This document shows, piece by piece, positions 9,931 through 21,578 of a stretch of 64,000 bases of DNA. The stretch covers positions 31,112,465 through 31,176,464 of the forward strand of contig CM046454.1 in assembly GCA_025506515.1 (NCBI GenBank). Reading direction: 5' to 3'. The notes below the pieces were generated by a model, which had not been told where the DNA came from, ran no database searches, and saw only the letters and a program-made list of their open reading frames with translations. This stretch comes from Flaveria trinervia. Its lineage: Eukaryota; Streptophyta; Magnoliopsida; Asterales; Asteraceae. The position numbers and the translations under genes were made by a program. Position 1 is the stretch's first letter; every line of letters begins with the position of its first letter.

Positions 9931-10816
9931 TGTTGGACCAAAAGAACCAATGAGCCAAGATCAGAAAACCTCTAAGTCCCACACGGTATCACAACAACTG
10001 CTGAAAGCCTCATCAGTAGTTTGACAAGTGCTGAAGACTTCAACAGCTGAAGATCAAGTGCTGAAGACCTTAACACTGAAGAACCAAAGTGCTGAAGTAC
10101 AACAGCTGAAGAACACAAGTGCTGAAGCTGAAAGACCAAAGTACTGAAGTACAACAGCTGAAGAGTTCACAAGTGCTGAAGATCAACAACTGATGTACAA
10201 AGTCTGAAGACAAAGACTGAAGACATCAGCTGATGATATCTACTGAAGTCATCAGCTGATGAAACACCTGAAGGTCAAAGTCTGAAGATCAAGTACTGAA
10301 GCCTCAGTAGTTTGTCACAACTGCTGAAGAGTACTTCTTCTTAGTTGTGATATCAGTAGTTTTATTTTCTATGTTTCAGTAGTTTTGTAAAACGACTGAA
10401 GAGCTTGTTCTTCAGTCGTTGTAGTTTCAGTAGTTTTATATTTTGTACTTAACTTGCTGATATGTTCTCAGTAGTTGTGAACATTTCAGTAGTTTGTTAA
10501 GAATTAGTTATTTCTGTATCGGATCTGCCGTTTCACTTTCCGTGATAACGCAGTGACTGTTGCACTCTATATAAGGAGTGACAACCTATTGTAATCCGGG
10601 AGTGAAATGTAATTGAATGGAATGGATGATTGATTCGATTAGAAATATTCTACATCTATAAACATTCCTAGAAATCAGAAATACATTCTCTCCCTATAAC
10701 CGTATGCGGTCTTAATGCTTACAATATCGATTGCTTGCTACAATTTGTCTAATTCGTGTTTGTATTCCGCTGCTTTATATTCTGATACATCAAACTTGTG
10801 ATCACTGATCCTGTCA
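9931..10816 (+). repeat. 5' LTR of copia G1 (886 bp) with CTGAAG array
   Basis: It starts TGTTGGACC and ends ctgtca, two bases before the primer binding site. Positions about 9988-10500 are dense in CTGAAG/CTTCAG hexamers spaced mostly 12-15 bases apart (cagctgaagatcaagtgctgaag type). A TATATAAGG box is at about 10569-10577. Family members end in cctaaca, so the tgtca end is a mutated variant. Confidence 0.88.
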
Positions 10817-10818
10817 AA

Positions 10819-10830
10819 TGGTATCAGAGC
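10819..10830 (+). other. primer binding site of G1
   Basis: TGGTATCAGAGC, complementary to initiator Met-tRNA, two bases after the LTR end. It fixes G1 as plus strand. Confidence 0.9.
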
Positions 10831-11051
10831 AGGTTAATCATTGATCGATCTAATAATTGATCATTGAAACTGCTATTCAAGATCCAAGTTTGATTGAATT
10901 AGCTTTTTTTTTGCAAGAAACGGTTATAGAGATTGAATTTTCTGTATTTCTGCTCATTCATCCTGAGATCTTTTTCTTGGTTCTCATTGAGTTTGTTGTG
11001 GTTTGTCTAAAACTTTTTAAAAACTTGAACTAAACTGTTTTTGAACTGAAA

Positions 11052-13609
11052 ATGACCACTCCCTCCAATGATCCTCACAATACTGGTTCCTCAACCAAGC
11101 CTCCTATGCTGGTTAGGAATGAGTATAACATATGGCAAAGACGTATGCTCCATCACCTGTCTGTTAACAGCGCAGGGTGTTGGACATCAGTGGTACATGG
11201 TCCACACAAGCCTATGGTGAATAACCCGGAAACCAATCAAATGTTCCGAAGAGGAGGAGCAATACTCAGATGAGGATAAGAAGTTGCTTGAGATTGATGC
11301 AAAAGCCCATGGAATTCTGGCCATGGCTTTGCCCAATGAAATCTATTCTGGGCTAATGCATCATGAAACTGCCCATGACCTCTGGATTGCTTTGAAAGAA
11401 CAATTTGGAGAACAGATGAGGTCTTGGCAAATATAGAGAAATTCTTGCCCAACAATATGAGACATTCTCTCATAGAAAGGGTGAGACACTGACTCAACAA
11501 TATGAGCGGTTTTCTTGTTTGATCTCTGAACTAAAATGGTCAAACTTGAATACACCAATATTCAGATGAATAACAGATTTCTCAGATCACTGCCTGAGAG
11601 ATGGGACACATATACTATTGTCCTACGCTCCAGTGCAAGTTTGGACAAACTATCTCTCACCCAACTCCATGGGAAATTGCTCACTTTTGAGAGAGATAGA
11701 ACAGAAGATAAAGTTGTCTTCATCTGGAAAGCTCACTGAAGACTTTATACAAGGCAACACTGCCTTGGTGGGTCATGAGTCAGAATATGCTTCATCTGAA
11801 TGCCAGTATGATGAGCATATTAATTTCTCTTCGAGCACTTCTAATTCTGCATTTGTAAGTGTTGATGGTCAGTTCACTGGGTGTAATAATGACAATCTAT
11901 GTTTCATTATGGATGATCTCAAGGGGATTGCTGATGATGACTTAGAAGAGATGGATATTTTGAGCCAAATGGCCTTGATAAATATCAGATCTCAGAAGTT
12001 CTACAAAAGAACTGGAAGAAAATTCCCAGGACTCTCTGGCAAAACCAAAGTTGGTTTTGACAAGAGCAAGTTGAGGTGTCACAAATGCCAACGGCTTGGA
12101 CACTTTGCAAGAGAGTGTAGATCAACTGGATCTAACTCTACTGCACCCTTTGTGACTTTTCCTGGCAATAGTCAACAACACAGAGGGCAACATCCTGTCA
12201 CATCTAGTCATCATCCTCAACAACAATCTCCGGCATATTTTGTTCCTCAGGGTCAAATGCCATATCAGTACCCTGGTTATTACATGCCACAGTCAAATCA
12301 AGTTCAAGTTCCTATGACACCACAACCTCATGCATTACCAGAACCTCAGCCTTCCCTATCTCATCAACAACCTTCATCTCAACAACACAGCTTCTTCACC
12401 CCAGGAGTTGTTGACTGGAGCAGTTTACCAGATGACTTGTCTGGTCATGATCAACTGTTCTCAGGTGCTGGTCACATGGTGGTGACAGTCCCTTTGGGAA
12501 TCTAGCTCTTATGGCTTTGGAGTCTGCTGATACTTCATCTTCCAATGCCTCTACACCTCAGGTATCACAGGTATCCTCTGAGGCAAAAGCCAAATTATGT
12601 TCTGAACAATGCATAGCAGCATTTGCTTCCATTAGAGAAGCAAATGTAGCTTAATTAATAAGAACGTTGAGCTAGAACAAATAATTTCCAAAAACAAAGC
12701 TGAGTTTGAGTTTGTGCTCAAAGATAAAAATGATGAGGTTTATAAACTGAATTGCAAAATAATTGATGATAAGGCTAGAGAAGATGTACTTCTAGAGAAG
12801 TACAAAGATCTCAAAGAAACCCTTGCAATTACCCAGGTCGAGTGTGATAGATGGGTACAATCATGCAAAGTTTTTGAAATGCTTCTTAGTAAGCAATCTG
12901 CTTCAAATGTGAAGTTTGGCATTGGCTACAATCACACTGCTCCACCTACAGATTTTACCCCAAGAGCAGAGGTAGAATCTGATGGTGAGAGTGATAACCA
13001 ATCCATCAAATCATGTGACTACCTTCTGATACAGCACAATCAGAAGTAGCAGTCAGCATCAAGTCCTCCTTGAACCTATCAGCTGATGTTGATGGTCCAA
13101 ATGCTGACATTCACATGATCATAAGTTGATCAACTCAGGAGTTAATCCTGAAGGTCCTGAAAGGACTGGAGAGCAGGATTTAACACCTGAAGTTCAAACT
13201 TCAACTGCTGTCAGCACTGAAGAGAAGAAACTGCTGTAGAAAGAGTTTGAAGACTACTAAAGAGGTTGTCAAGAAAGCAACCAATGCTTCCAAAGCATTG
13301 AAGAACAAGTCATATGTTGCTTCACCATCTTAGTTGATGATCAACCTAAGATGAAGAAGAAACCATGTGAAATATGTGGTTTGTTCAATCATCTTACAGA
13401 TGATTGTTGGTACAAAAGAGGTTCCAAACTCAACAAAAGAAGAAATTAATGAGAAAATGGTAAAAATGAAAACTGAGTTTGAAACCACATTTGTATCAGC
13501 ACATCAAATCCTGTAACCCTTAAGTCCTTAAAGCAATCCAAAAAGGAAGGAGTTAAACAGGTGACAGCTGAGGGTGCTCAAAAGAAGAAGGCACATAGGA
13601 CCCTATCTA
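11052..13609 (+). pseudogene. gag of copia G1: capsid-like domain, CCHC knuckle, coiled coil, second knuckle
   Basis: The ATG at 11052 opens MTTPSNDPHNTGSSTKP, shared with the G2 and G3 gag starts. Frameshifts occur near 11245 and 11420. The UBN2-like core (LRSLPERWDTYTIVLRS) is at about 11575-11640. The knuckle CHKCQRLGHFAREC is at 12078-12119, followed by a Gln/Pro/His-rich linker, a stop near 12505, a coiled coil at 12650-12860 and a second knuckle-like CEICGLFNHLTDDCW at about 13365-13410. Coding then degrades into the N gap. Gag would bind and package element RNA; this copy cannot make a full-length product. Confidence 0.85.
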
Positions 13610-13709
13610 NNNNNNNNNNNNNNNNNNNNNNNNNNNNNNNNNNNNNNNNNNNNNNNNNNNNNNNNNNNNNNNNNNNNNNNNNNNNNNNNNNNNNNNNNNN
13701 NNNNNNNNN
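13610..13709. other. assembly gap, 100 Ns
   Basis: Exactly 100 N bases, a common placeholder for a gap of unknown size. Copies of the same copia family in opposite orientation face each other across it (G1 plus, G2 minus), so the join between them is not proven. Confidence 0.98.
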
Positions 13710-15801
13710 TACTTTGTGAAATACCACCTGGAGTGATCAACTTTTTGATCATATGAATGTCAGCATTTGAACCATCAACATTGCTGATAGGTTCTGAGAG
13801 GACTTAATGCTGACTTCAACCCTGATGGTGCTGTATCAGATAGTAGATCATGATGAAAGGATTGGTTATTGCTTTCTCCATCAGATTCTACCTCTGCTCT
13901 GGGAGTAAAATCTGTACGAGGAGCAGTGTGATTATAACCAATGCCAAACTTCATATTGGAAGTAGATTGCTTACTAAGAAGCATTTCAAAACCCTTGCAA
14001 GAATTTACCCATCGATCACACTCTACCTGGGTTGCAAGTCAAGTGTTTCTTTGAGGTCTCTGTATTCTCTAGAAGTACCTCTTCCCTAGCCTTATCATCT
14101 GGGATTGGCATTTAAGTTTGTGAATCTCATCATTCTTATCATTAAGCACAGACTCAAATTCAGCTTTTCTTTTGGAAATGTTTGGTCTAGCTCAATGTTC
14201 TTGTTAATTAAAGCTACATTTGCTCTCTAATAGATGCAAATGCGACTATGCATGTTTCAGAACATAACTTGGCTTTTGCCTCAGAGGATACCTGTGATAC
14301 CTGTGGTGTAGATGCATTAGAGGATGAGGTATAAGCAGAATCCAGGGCATAAGAGCAAGGTTTCCAAAGGATGTCACCACCATGTTGACCAGCACCAGAA
14401 AACAGTTGTTCATGACCAGACATATCATCTGGTAAACTGCTCCAGTCAACAACTCCTGGGGTGAAAAGCTATGTTGTTGAGGTTGAGTTTGTTGATGAGA
14501 TTAGTAAGGTTGAGGTTCAGGTATCCATTTGGTTGTTGTGCAATTGGAGCTTGAACCGGATTTGACCGAGGCAAGTAATAACAGGGAAAAGGATATGACA
14601 TGGACCCTGGGGGACAAAGTATGCAGGAGATATAGGGTGTGATTGATGAAGAAACAGCAGGATGTTGCCCTCTGTTTTGTAGACTAGTGCTAGGAAAAGT
14701 CACAAAGGGTGCAGAAGAATTAGATCCAGTTGATCTACATTCTCTTGCAAAGTGTCCAAGCCTTTGGCATTTGTGACACCTCAACTTACTCTTGTCAAAA
14801 ACAACTTTGGTTTTGCCAGAGAGTCCAGGAAATTTCCTGCCAGTTCTCTTGTAGAACTTCTGAGATCTGATATTAACTAAGGCCATTTGGCTTAGAATAT
14901 CCATCTCTTCTAAATCATCATCAGCAATTCCCTTCAGATCATCCATGATGAAGCATAGATTGTCACTATTACTGCCAGAATGACTATCAATACCAACAAA
15001 TGCATGATCAGAATTGGTTGAAGAGAAATCAATATGCTCATCATAATTGCTTTCAGATGCAGCATATTCTGACTCATGACCAACCAAGGCAGTGTTCCTG
15101 GTACAAAGTCATCAATGAGCTTTCCTGATGATGACAGTTTCCTTTTTGCTCTATCTCTCTTTCGAATGTAAGCAATTCCCATGAAGTAGGTGAGAGATAG
15201 ACTATCCGATTTGCACTAGAGCGTAGGACAATAGTGTATGTGTCCCATCTCTCAGGCAGTGATCTGAGGAATCTGTTATTCATCTGGCTATTGGTGTATT
15301 CCTGTTTCACCATTTTTAGCTCAGAGATCAAAGAGGAAAAACGCTCAAACTGCAGAGCCAGTGTCTCACCCTTTCTATGAGAGATGTCTCATATTGTTGG
15401 GCGAGGATTTCTCTGTTGTTTGATAAAACCTCATCAGTTCCACCAAATTGTTCCTTCAGTGCATTCCAGAGGTCATGAGCAGTTTCATGATGCATAAGCC
15501 CTCAATAGATTTCATTCGGCAGTGCCATGGCCAGAATTCCATGGGCTTTAGCATCAATCTCAAACAGTTTCCGATCTTCATCTGAGTATTGTTCCTTCTT
15601 CTTCGGAACCATTTGATTGGTTTCCGGATTGTTCACCATAGGCTTATGTGGTCTATGTACCACAGATGTCCAACAACCTGAATTGTTAACATACAGGTGA
15701 TGAAGCATCCTTCGTTGCCATATGTTATACTCAGTCCTAACCAGCATCGGAGGCTTGGTTGAAGAACCGGTATTGTGAGGGTCATTAGAAGGAGTAGTCA
15801 T
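13710..15801 (-). pseudogene. gag of copia G2, frameshifted
   Basis: The start MTTPSNDPHNTGSST is at 15801, taken over an upstream in-frame ATG at 15822 because G1 and G3 begin at this Met. The pieces lie in different frames: capsid-like N part (15502-15801), RSLPERWDTYTIVLRS at 15074-15331, and the knuckle CHKCQRLGHFAREC within 14446-15087. A coiled-coil or linker remnant lies at 13775-14423. The C-terminal knuckle and protease are absent. Confidence 0.82.
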
Positions 15802-16014
15802 CTCAGATTCAACCAAATTCAATTAAGCTATAACAGATTTAGAACAAAACACAACAAACCAAATTGAACCAAGAGAGATCTCAAAATGAATAAACGAAAG
15901 CGGCAGAATTTTAATAGTCTATAACCAGTTTTTGCAAATAAGCTAATTCAATCAAACATAGACATCAAATAGCAGTTTCAATGATCAACTGTTTGATCGA
16001 TCAATGATTAACCT

Positions 16015-16026
16015 GCTCTGATACCA
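16015..16026 (-). other. primer binding site of G2
   Basis: The minus strand reads TGGTATCAGAGC, two bases from the LTR edge at 16029. Confidence 0.9.
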
Positions 16027-16028
16027 TT

Positions 16029-16871
16029 TGTTAGGATCAGTGATCTACGTTTGATTGATTGAGAGTATAGCAGCGGAGAACAAACAATGAATTAGCAAAT
16101 TCAAAAGAACACAAAAGATATTCGAAGTAAAAACAAATGGTTATAGACAAAGAGAATTCTGCAAAATATATTTCATTCAATATTCGCTTTCGTGGTAAAA
16201 GAATGTCACACATACAATTAGGTCAACATCTCTTATATAGGAGATGTGATGTCTGCTGATGTCACTTGATAGTGACATCTAACAGAATTATTCAAACTAC
16301 TGATAGTTAACACAACTACTGAAAATGTCAAACAGCTGACATCTCCTTAAAAATACTAAGTGTTAACTATCACTACAACTACTGAAAAGAAACTACTGAA
16401 ACTACAACGACTGAAGAACATGCTCTTCGGTCGTTTTACAAATACTGAAATAAAAAGAAACTACTGAAAGGAAACCATCACAACAATTGAAGAATGCTTC
16501 TTCAGTTGTTGTAACAAACTCTGAAGGCTTCAGTACTTGTACTTGAACTTCAGCTGTTGTCATCAGCTGATGTCTTCAGCTGTTGTCATCAGCTGATGTC
16601 TTTAGCTGTTGTCTTCAGCTGATGTCTTCAGCTGTTGTCTTCAGTTGTTGATCTTAAGTACTTTAGTTCTTCAGCTGTTGATCTTCAGTACTTTAGTTCT
16701 TCAGCTGTTGATCTTCAGACTTTGATCTTCAGCTGTTGAAGTCTTCAGTACTTATACTTCAGCTGTTGCTCTTCAGACGTTATGAAACAGCTGATCAAGT
16801 CTTCAACAGTTGTTGTGATGTCTGTGGGACTTAGAGGTTTTTTGATCCGGCTCATTGGTTCTTTTGGTCCA
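16029..16871 (-). repeat. 5' LTR of copia G2 with CTTCAG array
   Basis: Starts tgttaggatc by the primer site and ends near gttcttttggtccaa, at about 843 bp. The array of cttcagctgttgatcttcag units covers about 16330-16800. A TATA-like tcttatatagg lies at about 16230-16240. The bZIP-like palindrome seen in G3 and G4 is altered here (tgatgtca at 16258-16265). Confidence 0.83.
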
Positions 16872-17060
16872 AAAAAAACTTATTTCCCCATTGGAGACAA
16901 AGCCTTTGCCAATGTTGTAACCCTTAGCATCATTGCCAAAAGAAACAAACCTTCTTTCCTGAGAGTAATCACGAAGAAGAGAGCTGTTCCCTGTCATATG
17001 CATAGATCCTTCACTGTCTACATACCAGATGCTACTGTGGCATGCTGAAGAACCCTGCAA
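16872..17060 (-). pseudogene. copia protease N-terminal fragment fused to G2 LTR
   Basis: The minus frame reads MQGSSACHSSIWYVDSEGSMHMTGNSS. The active-site triad here is DSE in place of DSG or DGG, and FGNDAKGYNIGKGFVSNG follows, matching protease of G4 near 44700-44880. Translation then passes in frame into the G2 LTR (WTKRTNEP). The domain lacks its C-terminal half. Confidence 0.75.
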
Positions 17061-17307
17061 TCATAATAAATTGATTAGTTTTTAAGACCCAAACCTTTTT
17101 GGTTTTGAGTCTGTTCACATCAACAGATGGTAAACTAACAGATTTGCTATGAAGAACAGCCTGAGGGGATGGAGATGGTGAGAAGAAGAATCCTTTGGCA
17201 TGGATTTTCTTCTCTGTGGTTTCAGCACAGGAGCATCTAATTGGTTGACTCTCCCCAATAGATGTTGAACCATCATAACAAGTGTGTCTGATTCTGTGAT
17301 AAAGCCT

Positions 17308-20011
17308 TCAGCTCATCAAACACATTAGTGCTTGAGATTGAAGGATTCCTGTGTTGTACCATCTCCCTTTGAGCAACCTCAGCTGTTGCCTGATTAACCC
17401 CATCCTTTTTGGATTTCTTTTTGGATTTGGGGTTACAAGTTTTGATGTTTCTGGTACAAACTTGGTTTGAAACTCAGTTTTCATTTTATCCATTTTATTT
17501 TTAATGTTCTTATTGTGTTTGAGTTTGGAGCCCTTTTTATACCAGCAATCATCAATAAGATGATTGAATAAGCCACATATTTCACATGGTTTCTTCATCT
17601 TAAGTTGATCATCTGCTGAAGAAGATGAAACTACTGAAGACTTATTCTTCAGCAGTTTGCGACCAGTACTAGCAGTTTTCTTCCTTGCAGTACATGCTTT
17701 CTTGATATCTTCTTCAGTAGTTTTCCCACCCTTTCTACTGGCAGTTTTCTTTCCTTTAGTACATGCAGTAGTTTGGGTTTGTTCTCCAAGTGTTATGACT
17801 TGCTCTTTAGTACTTTCAGTACTTTGTGAAATGCCACCTAGAGTGATCAACCTTTTGATCATGTGAGTGTCAGCATTTGAACCATCAACATCAGCTGATA
17901 GCTTTTGGGACGAATTAATGCTGACACCAACCTCTGATGGTGCTGTATCAGATAGTAGATCACATGATGAAAATGATTGGTTATTGCTTTCTCCATCAGA
18001 TTCTACCTCTGCTCTGGGAGTAAAATCTGTAGGAGTAGCAGTGTGATTATAACCAATGCCAAACTTCACATTGGAAGCATACTACTTACTGAGAAGCATT
18101 TCAAAACCCTTGCAGGAATGTACCCATCAATCAGTGATTTGGCATTTAAGTTTGTAAATCTAGAACTACCTCTTCCCTACCCATCGAGCAGTGTGATTAT
18201 AACCAATGCCAAACTTCACATTGGGTAGCTGCAAGTGTTTCTTTGAGGTCTCTGTACTTCTCTAGAACTACCTCTTCCCTAGCCTTATCATCAGTGATTT
18301 GGCATTTAAGTTTGTAAATCTCATCATTCTTATCATTAAGCACAAACTCAAATTCAGCTTTTCTTTTGGATATTATTTGTTCTAGCTCAATGTTCTTGTT
18401 AATTAAAGCTACATTTGCTTCTCTAATAGATGCAAATGCAGCTATGCATGTTTCAGAACATAGCTTGGCTTTCGCCTCAGAGGATACCTGTGATACATGT
18501 GGTGTGGAGGCATTAGAGGATGAGGTATCAGTAGACTCCAGGGCCATAAGAGCAAGGTTTCCAAAAGGATTGTCACCACCATGTTGACCAGCACCAGAAA
18601 ACAGTTGTTCATGACCAGACATATCATCTGGTGAACTGCTCCAGTCAACAACTCCTGGGGTGAAAAAGCTGTGTGTTGTTGAGGTTGAGATTGTTGATGA
18701 GATTGGGAAGGTTGAGGCTCAGGAAGAGCAGGTGGTTGTTGAGCAATGGGTACTTGAACTTGACTTGTTTGTGGCATGTAATAGCAGGGATATGGATATG
18801 ACATTGGACCATGAGGGACAAAATATTCAGGAGATAGAGGTTGTGATAGATGACCAGAACTAGCAGGATGTTGCCCTCTGTTTTGTTGAATATTACTTGG
18901 AAAAGTCACAAAGGGTGCAGAGGAGTTAGATCCAGATGATCTACACTCTCTTGCAAAGTGCCCAAGCCTATGGCGTTTGTGACACCTCAACTTACTCTTG
19001 TCAAAACCAACTTTGGTTTTGCCAGAGAGTCCAGGGAATTTCCTACCAGTTCTCTTGTAGAACTTCTGAGATCTGATATTAATCAAGGCCATTTGCTCAG
19101 AATATCCATCTCTTCTAAGTCATCATCAGCTATACCTTTCAAATCATCCATAATGAAGCACAAATTGTCACTATTACAGCTTGACTGACTATCAACACTC
19201 ACAAATGCATGATCAGAACTATTTGAAGAGAAATCTATATGCACATCATAATTACTTTCTAATGCAGCATATTCTGACTCATGACCGACCAAGGCAGTGT
19301 TCCCTGGTACAAAGTCTTCAGTGAGCTTTCCTGATGATGCCAGTTTCCTTTTCTGCTCTATCTCTCTTTCAAATGTAAGCAGATTCCCTTGAAGTTGGGT
19401 GAGAGATAGGCTATCCAGATTTGCATTAGAGCGTAGGACAATTGTATATGTGTCCCATCTCTCAGGCAGTGATCTGAGGAATCTGTAGTTCATCTGGCTA
19501 TTAGTGTATTCATGTTTGACCATTTTCAGCTCAGAGATCAAACATGAAAAACGCTCAAACTGTTGAGTCAGAGTCTCACCCTTCCTATGAGCAAATGTCT
19601 CATATTGTTGGGCAAGTATTTCCCTATTGTTTGCTAAGACCTCATCAGTACCATCAAATTGTTCTTTCAGTGCCTTCCAGAGGTCATGAGCTTTTTCATG
19701 ATGAATAAGCCCAAAATAGATTTCATTAGGCAGTGCCATGGCCAGAATTCCATGAGCTTTAGCATCAATCTCAAACAGTTTTTGATCCTCATCAAAGTAT
19801 TGTTCCTTCTTCTTTGGAACCATTGGTTGGTTTCCGGATTGTTCACCATAGGCTTATGTGGACCATGTACCACAAATGTCCAACAACCTGAACTGTTAAC
19901 AGACAGGTGATGGAGCATTCTTCGTTGCCATATGTTATACTCAGTCCTAACCAGCATCGGAGGCTTGGTTGAGGAACCAGTATTGTGAGGGTCATTAGAA
20001 GTAGTAGTCAT
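17308..20011 (-). pseudogene. gag of copia G3 with CCHC knuckle, coiled coil and second knuckle
   Basis: The start MTTTSNDPHNTGSSTKP is at 20011. A frameshift near 19810 passes to the 19083-19823 frame with the helical capsid-like core, including LRSLPERWDTYTIVLRS. The next frame (18442-19092) carries CHKRHRLGHFAREC, where the second Cys of the knuckle is Arg. It continues into a Gln/Pro-rich linker, a coiled coil (KNIELEQIISKRKAEFEF, within 18197-18622) and CEICGLFNHLIDDCW at about 17550-17600. This is the longest gag of the family in the window. A local duplication at 18038-18325 disrupts the coiled-coil part. Confidence 0.85.
18038..18325. repeat. local scrambled duplication inside G3 gag
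   Basis: A block beginning gcagtgtgattataaccaat is present at 18038-18075 and again at 18188-18225. A second block beginning atcagtgatttggcatttaa is at 18130 and again at 18290, and the words ctagaactacctcttccct are also doubled. G1, G2 and G4 have each block once, so this is a duplication peculiar to G3 or an assembly error. Confidence 0.8.
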
Positions 20012-20207
20012 ATTCAGATGTCAGACAAATTCAAGGTAAACAAAGTAAATCTAGCTCAAAACCACTCAGAAACTCAAACAAAATGGCCAGAAGCACCAGA
20101 AACTCAATCTCTATAACTGATTCTTGCAAATTTGCTAATTTGATCAAACGTAGATAGCAAAAGAACAGTTTCAATGATCAATTGTTAAATCGATCAATGA
20201 TTAACCA

Positions 20208-20219
20208 GCTCTGATACCA
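20208..20219 (-). other. primer binding site of G3
   Basis: The minus strand reads TGGTATCAGAGC, two bases from the LTR start at 20222. Confidence 0.9.
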
Positions 20220-20221
20220 TT

Positions 20222-21099
20222 TGATAGGATCTCAACATCTAGTTTGATCAATTAGATTGGATTTGCAGCGGAATGAGCCCACAAATTAACAAATTTAAAC
20301 AAGAACAACGAAATTTATCAATGAAACAGTGTTTGTTATAGAGAGAGAATTTCTGCCAAAAGGAATATATTCATTCAATACACGCTTCGGCTGGCTTCCG
20401 CTGCGTTACAATTAGGTCATCTTTCCTTTTATAAGGGAAGCTGACGTCAGCGGATGTCACTTGACAGTGACATCTAATTGTTATTTAACTACTGAAAGTT
20501 AACACAACTACTGAAGATGTCAAACAACTGACATCTTCTTACAAAAAATACCAAGTGTTAACTATCACTACAACTACTGAAAAGAAACTACTGAAACAAC
20601 AACGACTGAAGAACATGCTCTTCAGTCGTTTTACAAATACTGAAACATAAAAGAAAATTACTGAAGGAAACCATCATAACAACTGAAGAATGCTTCTTCA
20701 TCTGTTGTAACAAACTCTGAAGGCTTCAGTACTTGTACTTGAAATTCAGCTGTTGTCATCAGCTGATGTCTTCAGTCTTTGTACTTCAGCTGTTGATCTT
20801 CAGTACTTTAGTCTACAGCTGTTGATCTTCAGACTTTGGTCTTCAGCTGTGAAGTCTTCAGTACTTTAGTCTTCAACTGTTGATCTTCAGACTTTGGTCT
20901 TCAGCTGTTGAAGTCTTCAGTACTTTAGTCTTCAGCTGTTGATCTTCAGACTTTGGTCTTCAGCTGTTGAAGTCTTCAGTACTTTAGTCTACAGCTGTTG
21001 ATCTTCAGACTTTGTCAAATAGCTGATCAAGTCTTCAGCAGTTGTTGTGATGTCTTGAAAGGTTTTTCTGATCTGGCTCATTGGTTCTTTTGCTCCACA
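20222..21099 (-). repeat. 5' LTR of copia G3 (about 878 bp) with CTTCAG array and TGACGTCA site
   Basis: Starts tgataggatct and ends ggttcttttgctccaca. The array at about 20500-21030 is a near-tandem of cttcagctgttgatcttcagactttg units. A perfect palindrome TGACGTCA is at 20442-20449, just upstream (in element direction) of a TATA-like TTATAAAAGG, which is a plausible bZIP-responsive LTR promoter. Confidence 0.85.
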
Positions 21100-21578
21100 C
21101 ACCGGCTAGGCCGGCCGGCGACCGGAAAACCGTGGAAAAGAAAAGAAAAAAAAGGGGGCGGTTTGGGTTTCAAAAATTTCATAATTGGTCCCTGTAGTTA
21201 TAAGTCTTATTATTCATGTAAAAACATTCATTTCAATTTTATAAAATGGCAAAAACAACCCCTCAACTTAAATAAATTTTAAACACTTTTAAGTTAACAA
21301 TTTTTATAAGTTATTATCATTACTAGTATTATTATTATTCTTATTATTGACTTCAATATTATAATCTATTATTATTAATGTTATTATTATTATTATTAAT
21401 ATGATTATTATTATTAATATTATTAATGTTATAATATTATTATTTAATTAACTTATAAACTTTAAATTAAATAAGGAATCATACATAAATAGCCCACCAA
21501 GTTTCATAAATAGCATAAATAGACCTTATAAGAATTAACAAAATTAACTTTTGATTAACAAAAATACGAGATGTTACA
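21100..21578. repeat. gypsy-type LTR fragment with (ATT)n microsatellite
   Basis: No coding sequence is seen. The segment has a ggccggccggcgaccgg patch near the left, an ATT/TTA microsatellite at about 21320-21450 and the end gagatgttaca at 21578, which resembles the gtgttaca end of the gypsy D LTR at 49424. The left part is cut by G3. The right end abuts accessory ORF A2 inside its coding sequence. Confidence 0.45.

Larger units (their letters stand above)
9931..13609 (+). mobile_element. Ty1/copia element G1, plus strand, truncated by the assembly gap
   Basis: The order is 5' LTR (9931-10816), primer binding site and gag with both zinc knuckles, and then the N run. Protease, integrase, reverse transcriptase and 3' LTR are not seen. 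It belongs with G2, G3 and G4, which share LTR ends (TGTTGGACCAAAAGAACCAA) and gag words (NDPHNTGSSTKP, CHKCQRLGHFAREC). It inserted into the second domain of accessory ORF A1, directly after DADVDIKK. Confidence 0.9.
13710..16871 (-). mobile_element. Ty1/copia element G2, minus strand, 5' part only
   Basis: From right to left: 5' LTR (16029-16871), primer binding site (16015-16026) and gag down to the gap at 13709. Everything after the gag linker is lost or lies in the gap. Its right LTR end runs into internal protease sequence of G3, so G2 probably inserted into G3. The terminal bases (expected tccaaca) have decayed to tccaaaa. Confidence 0.85.
16872..21099 (-). mobile_element. Ty1/copia element G3, minus strand, 5' part
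   Basis: From right to left: LTR (20222-21099), primer binding site, gag with both knuckles, and the beginning of protease, which is cut at 16872 by the LTR of G2. The right flank is a gypsy-like LTR fragment (21100-21578). No target duplication could be recognised because the 3' end is missing. Confidence 0.87.

Noticed and set aside
9931..21099. G1, G2 and G3 as one rearranged element
   Set aside because: Each has its own gag start, and three LTRs with three primer sites are present, so they are at least three insertions, barring misassembly at the gap.
21320..21450. (ATT)n tract as a possible origin or matrix attachment site
   Set aside because: Looks like an ordinary microsatellite inside a decayed LTR; no other sign of function.
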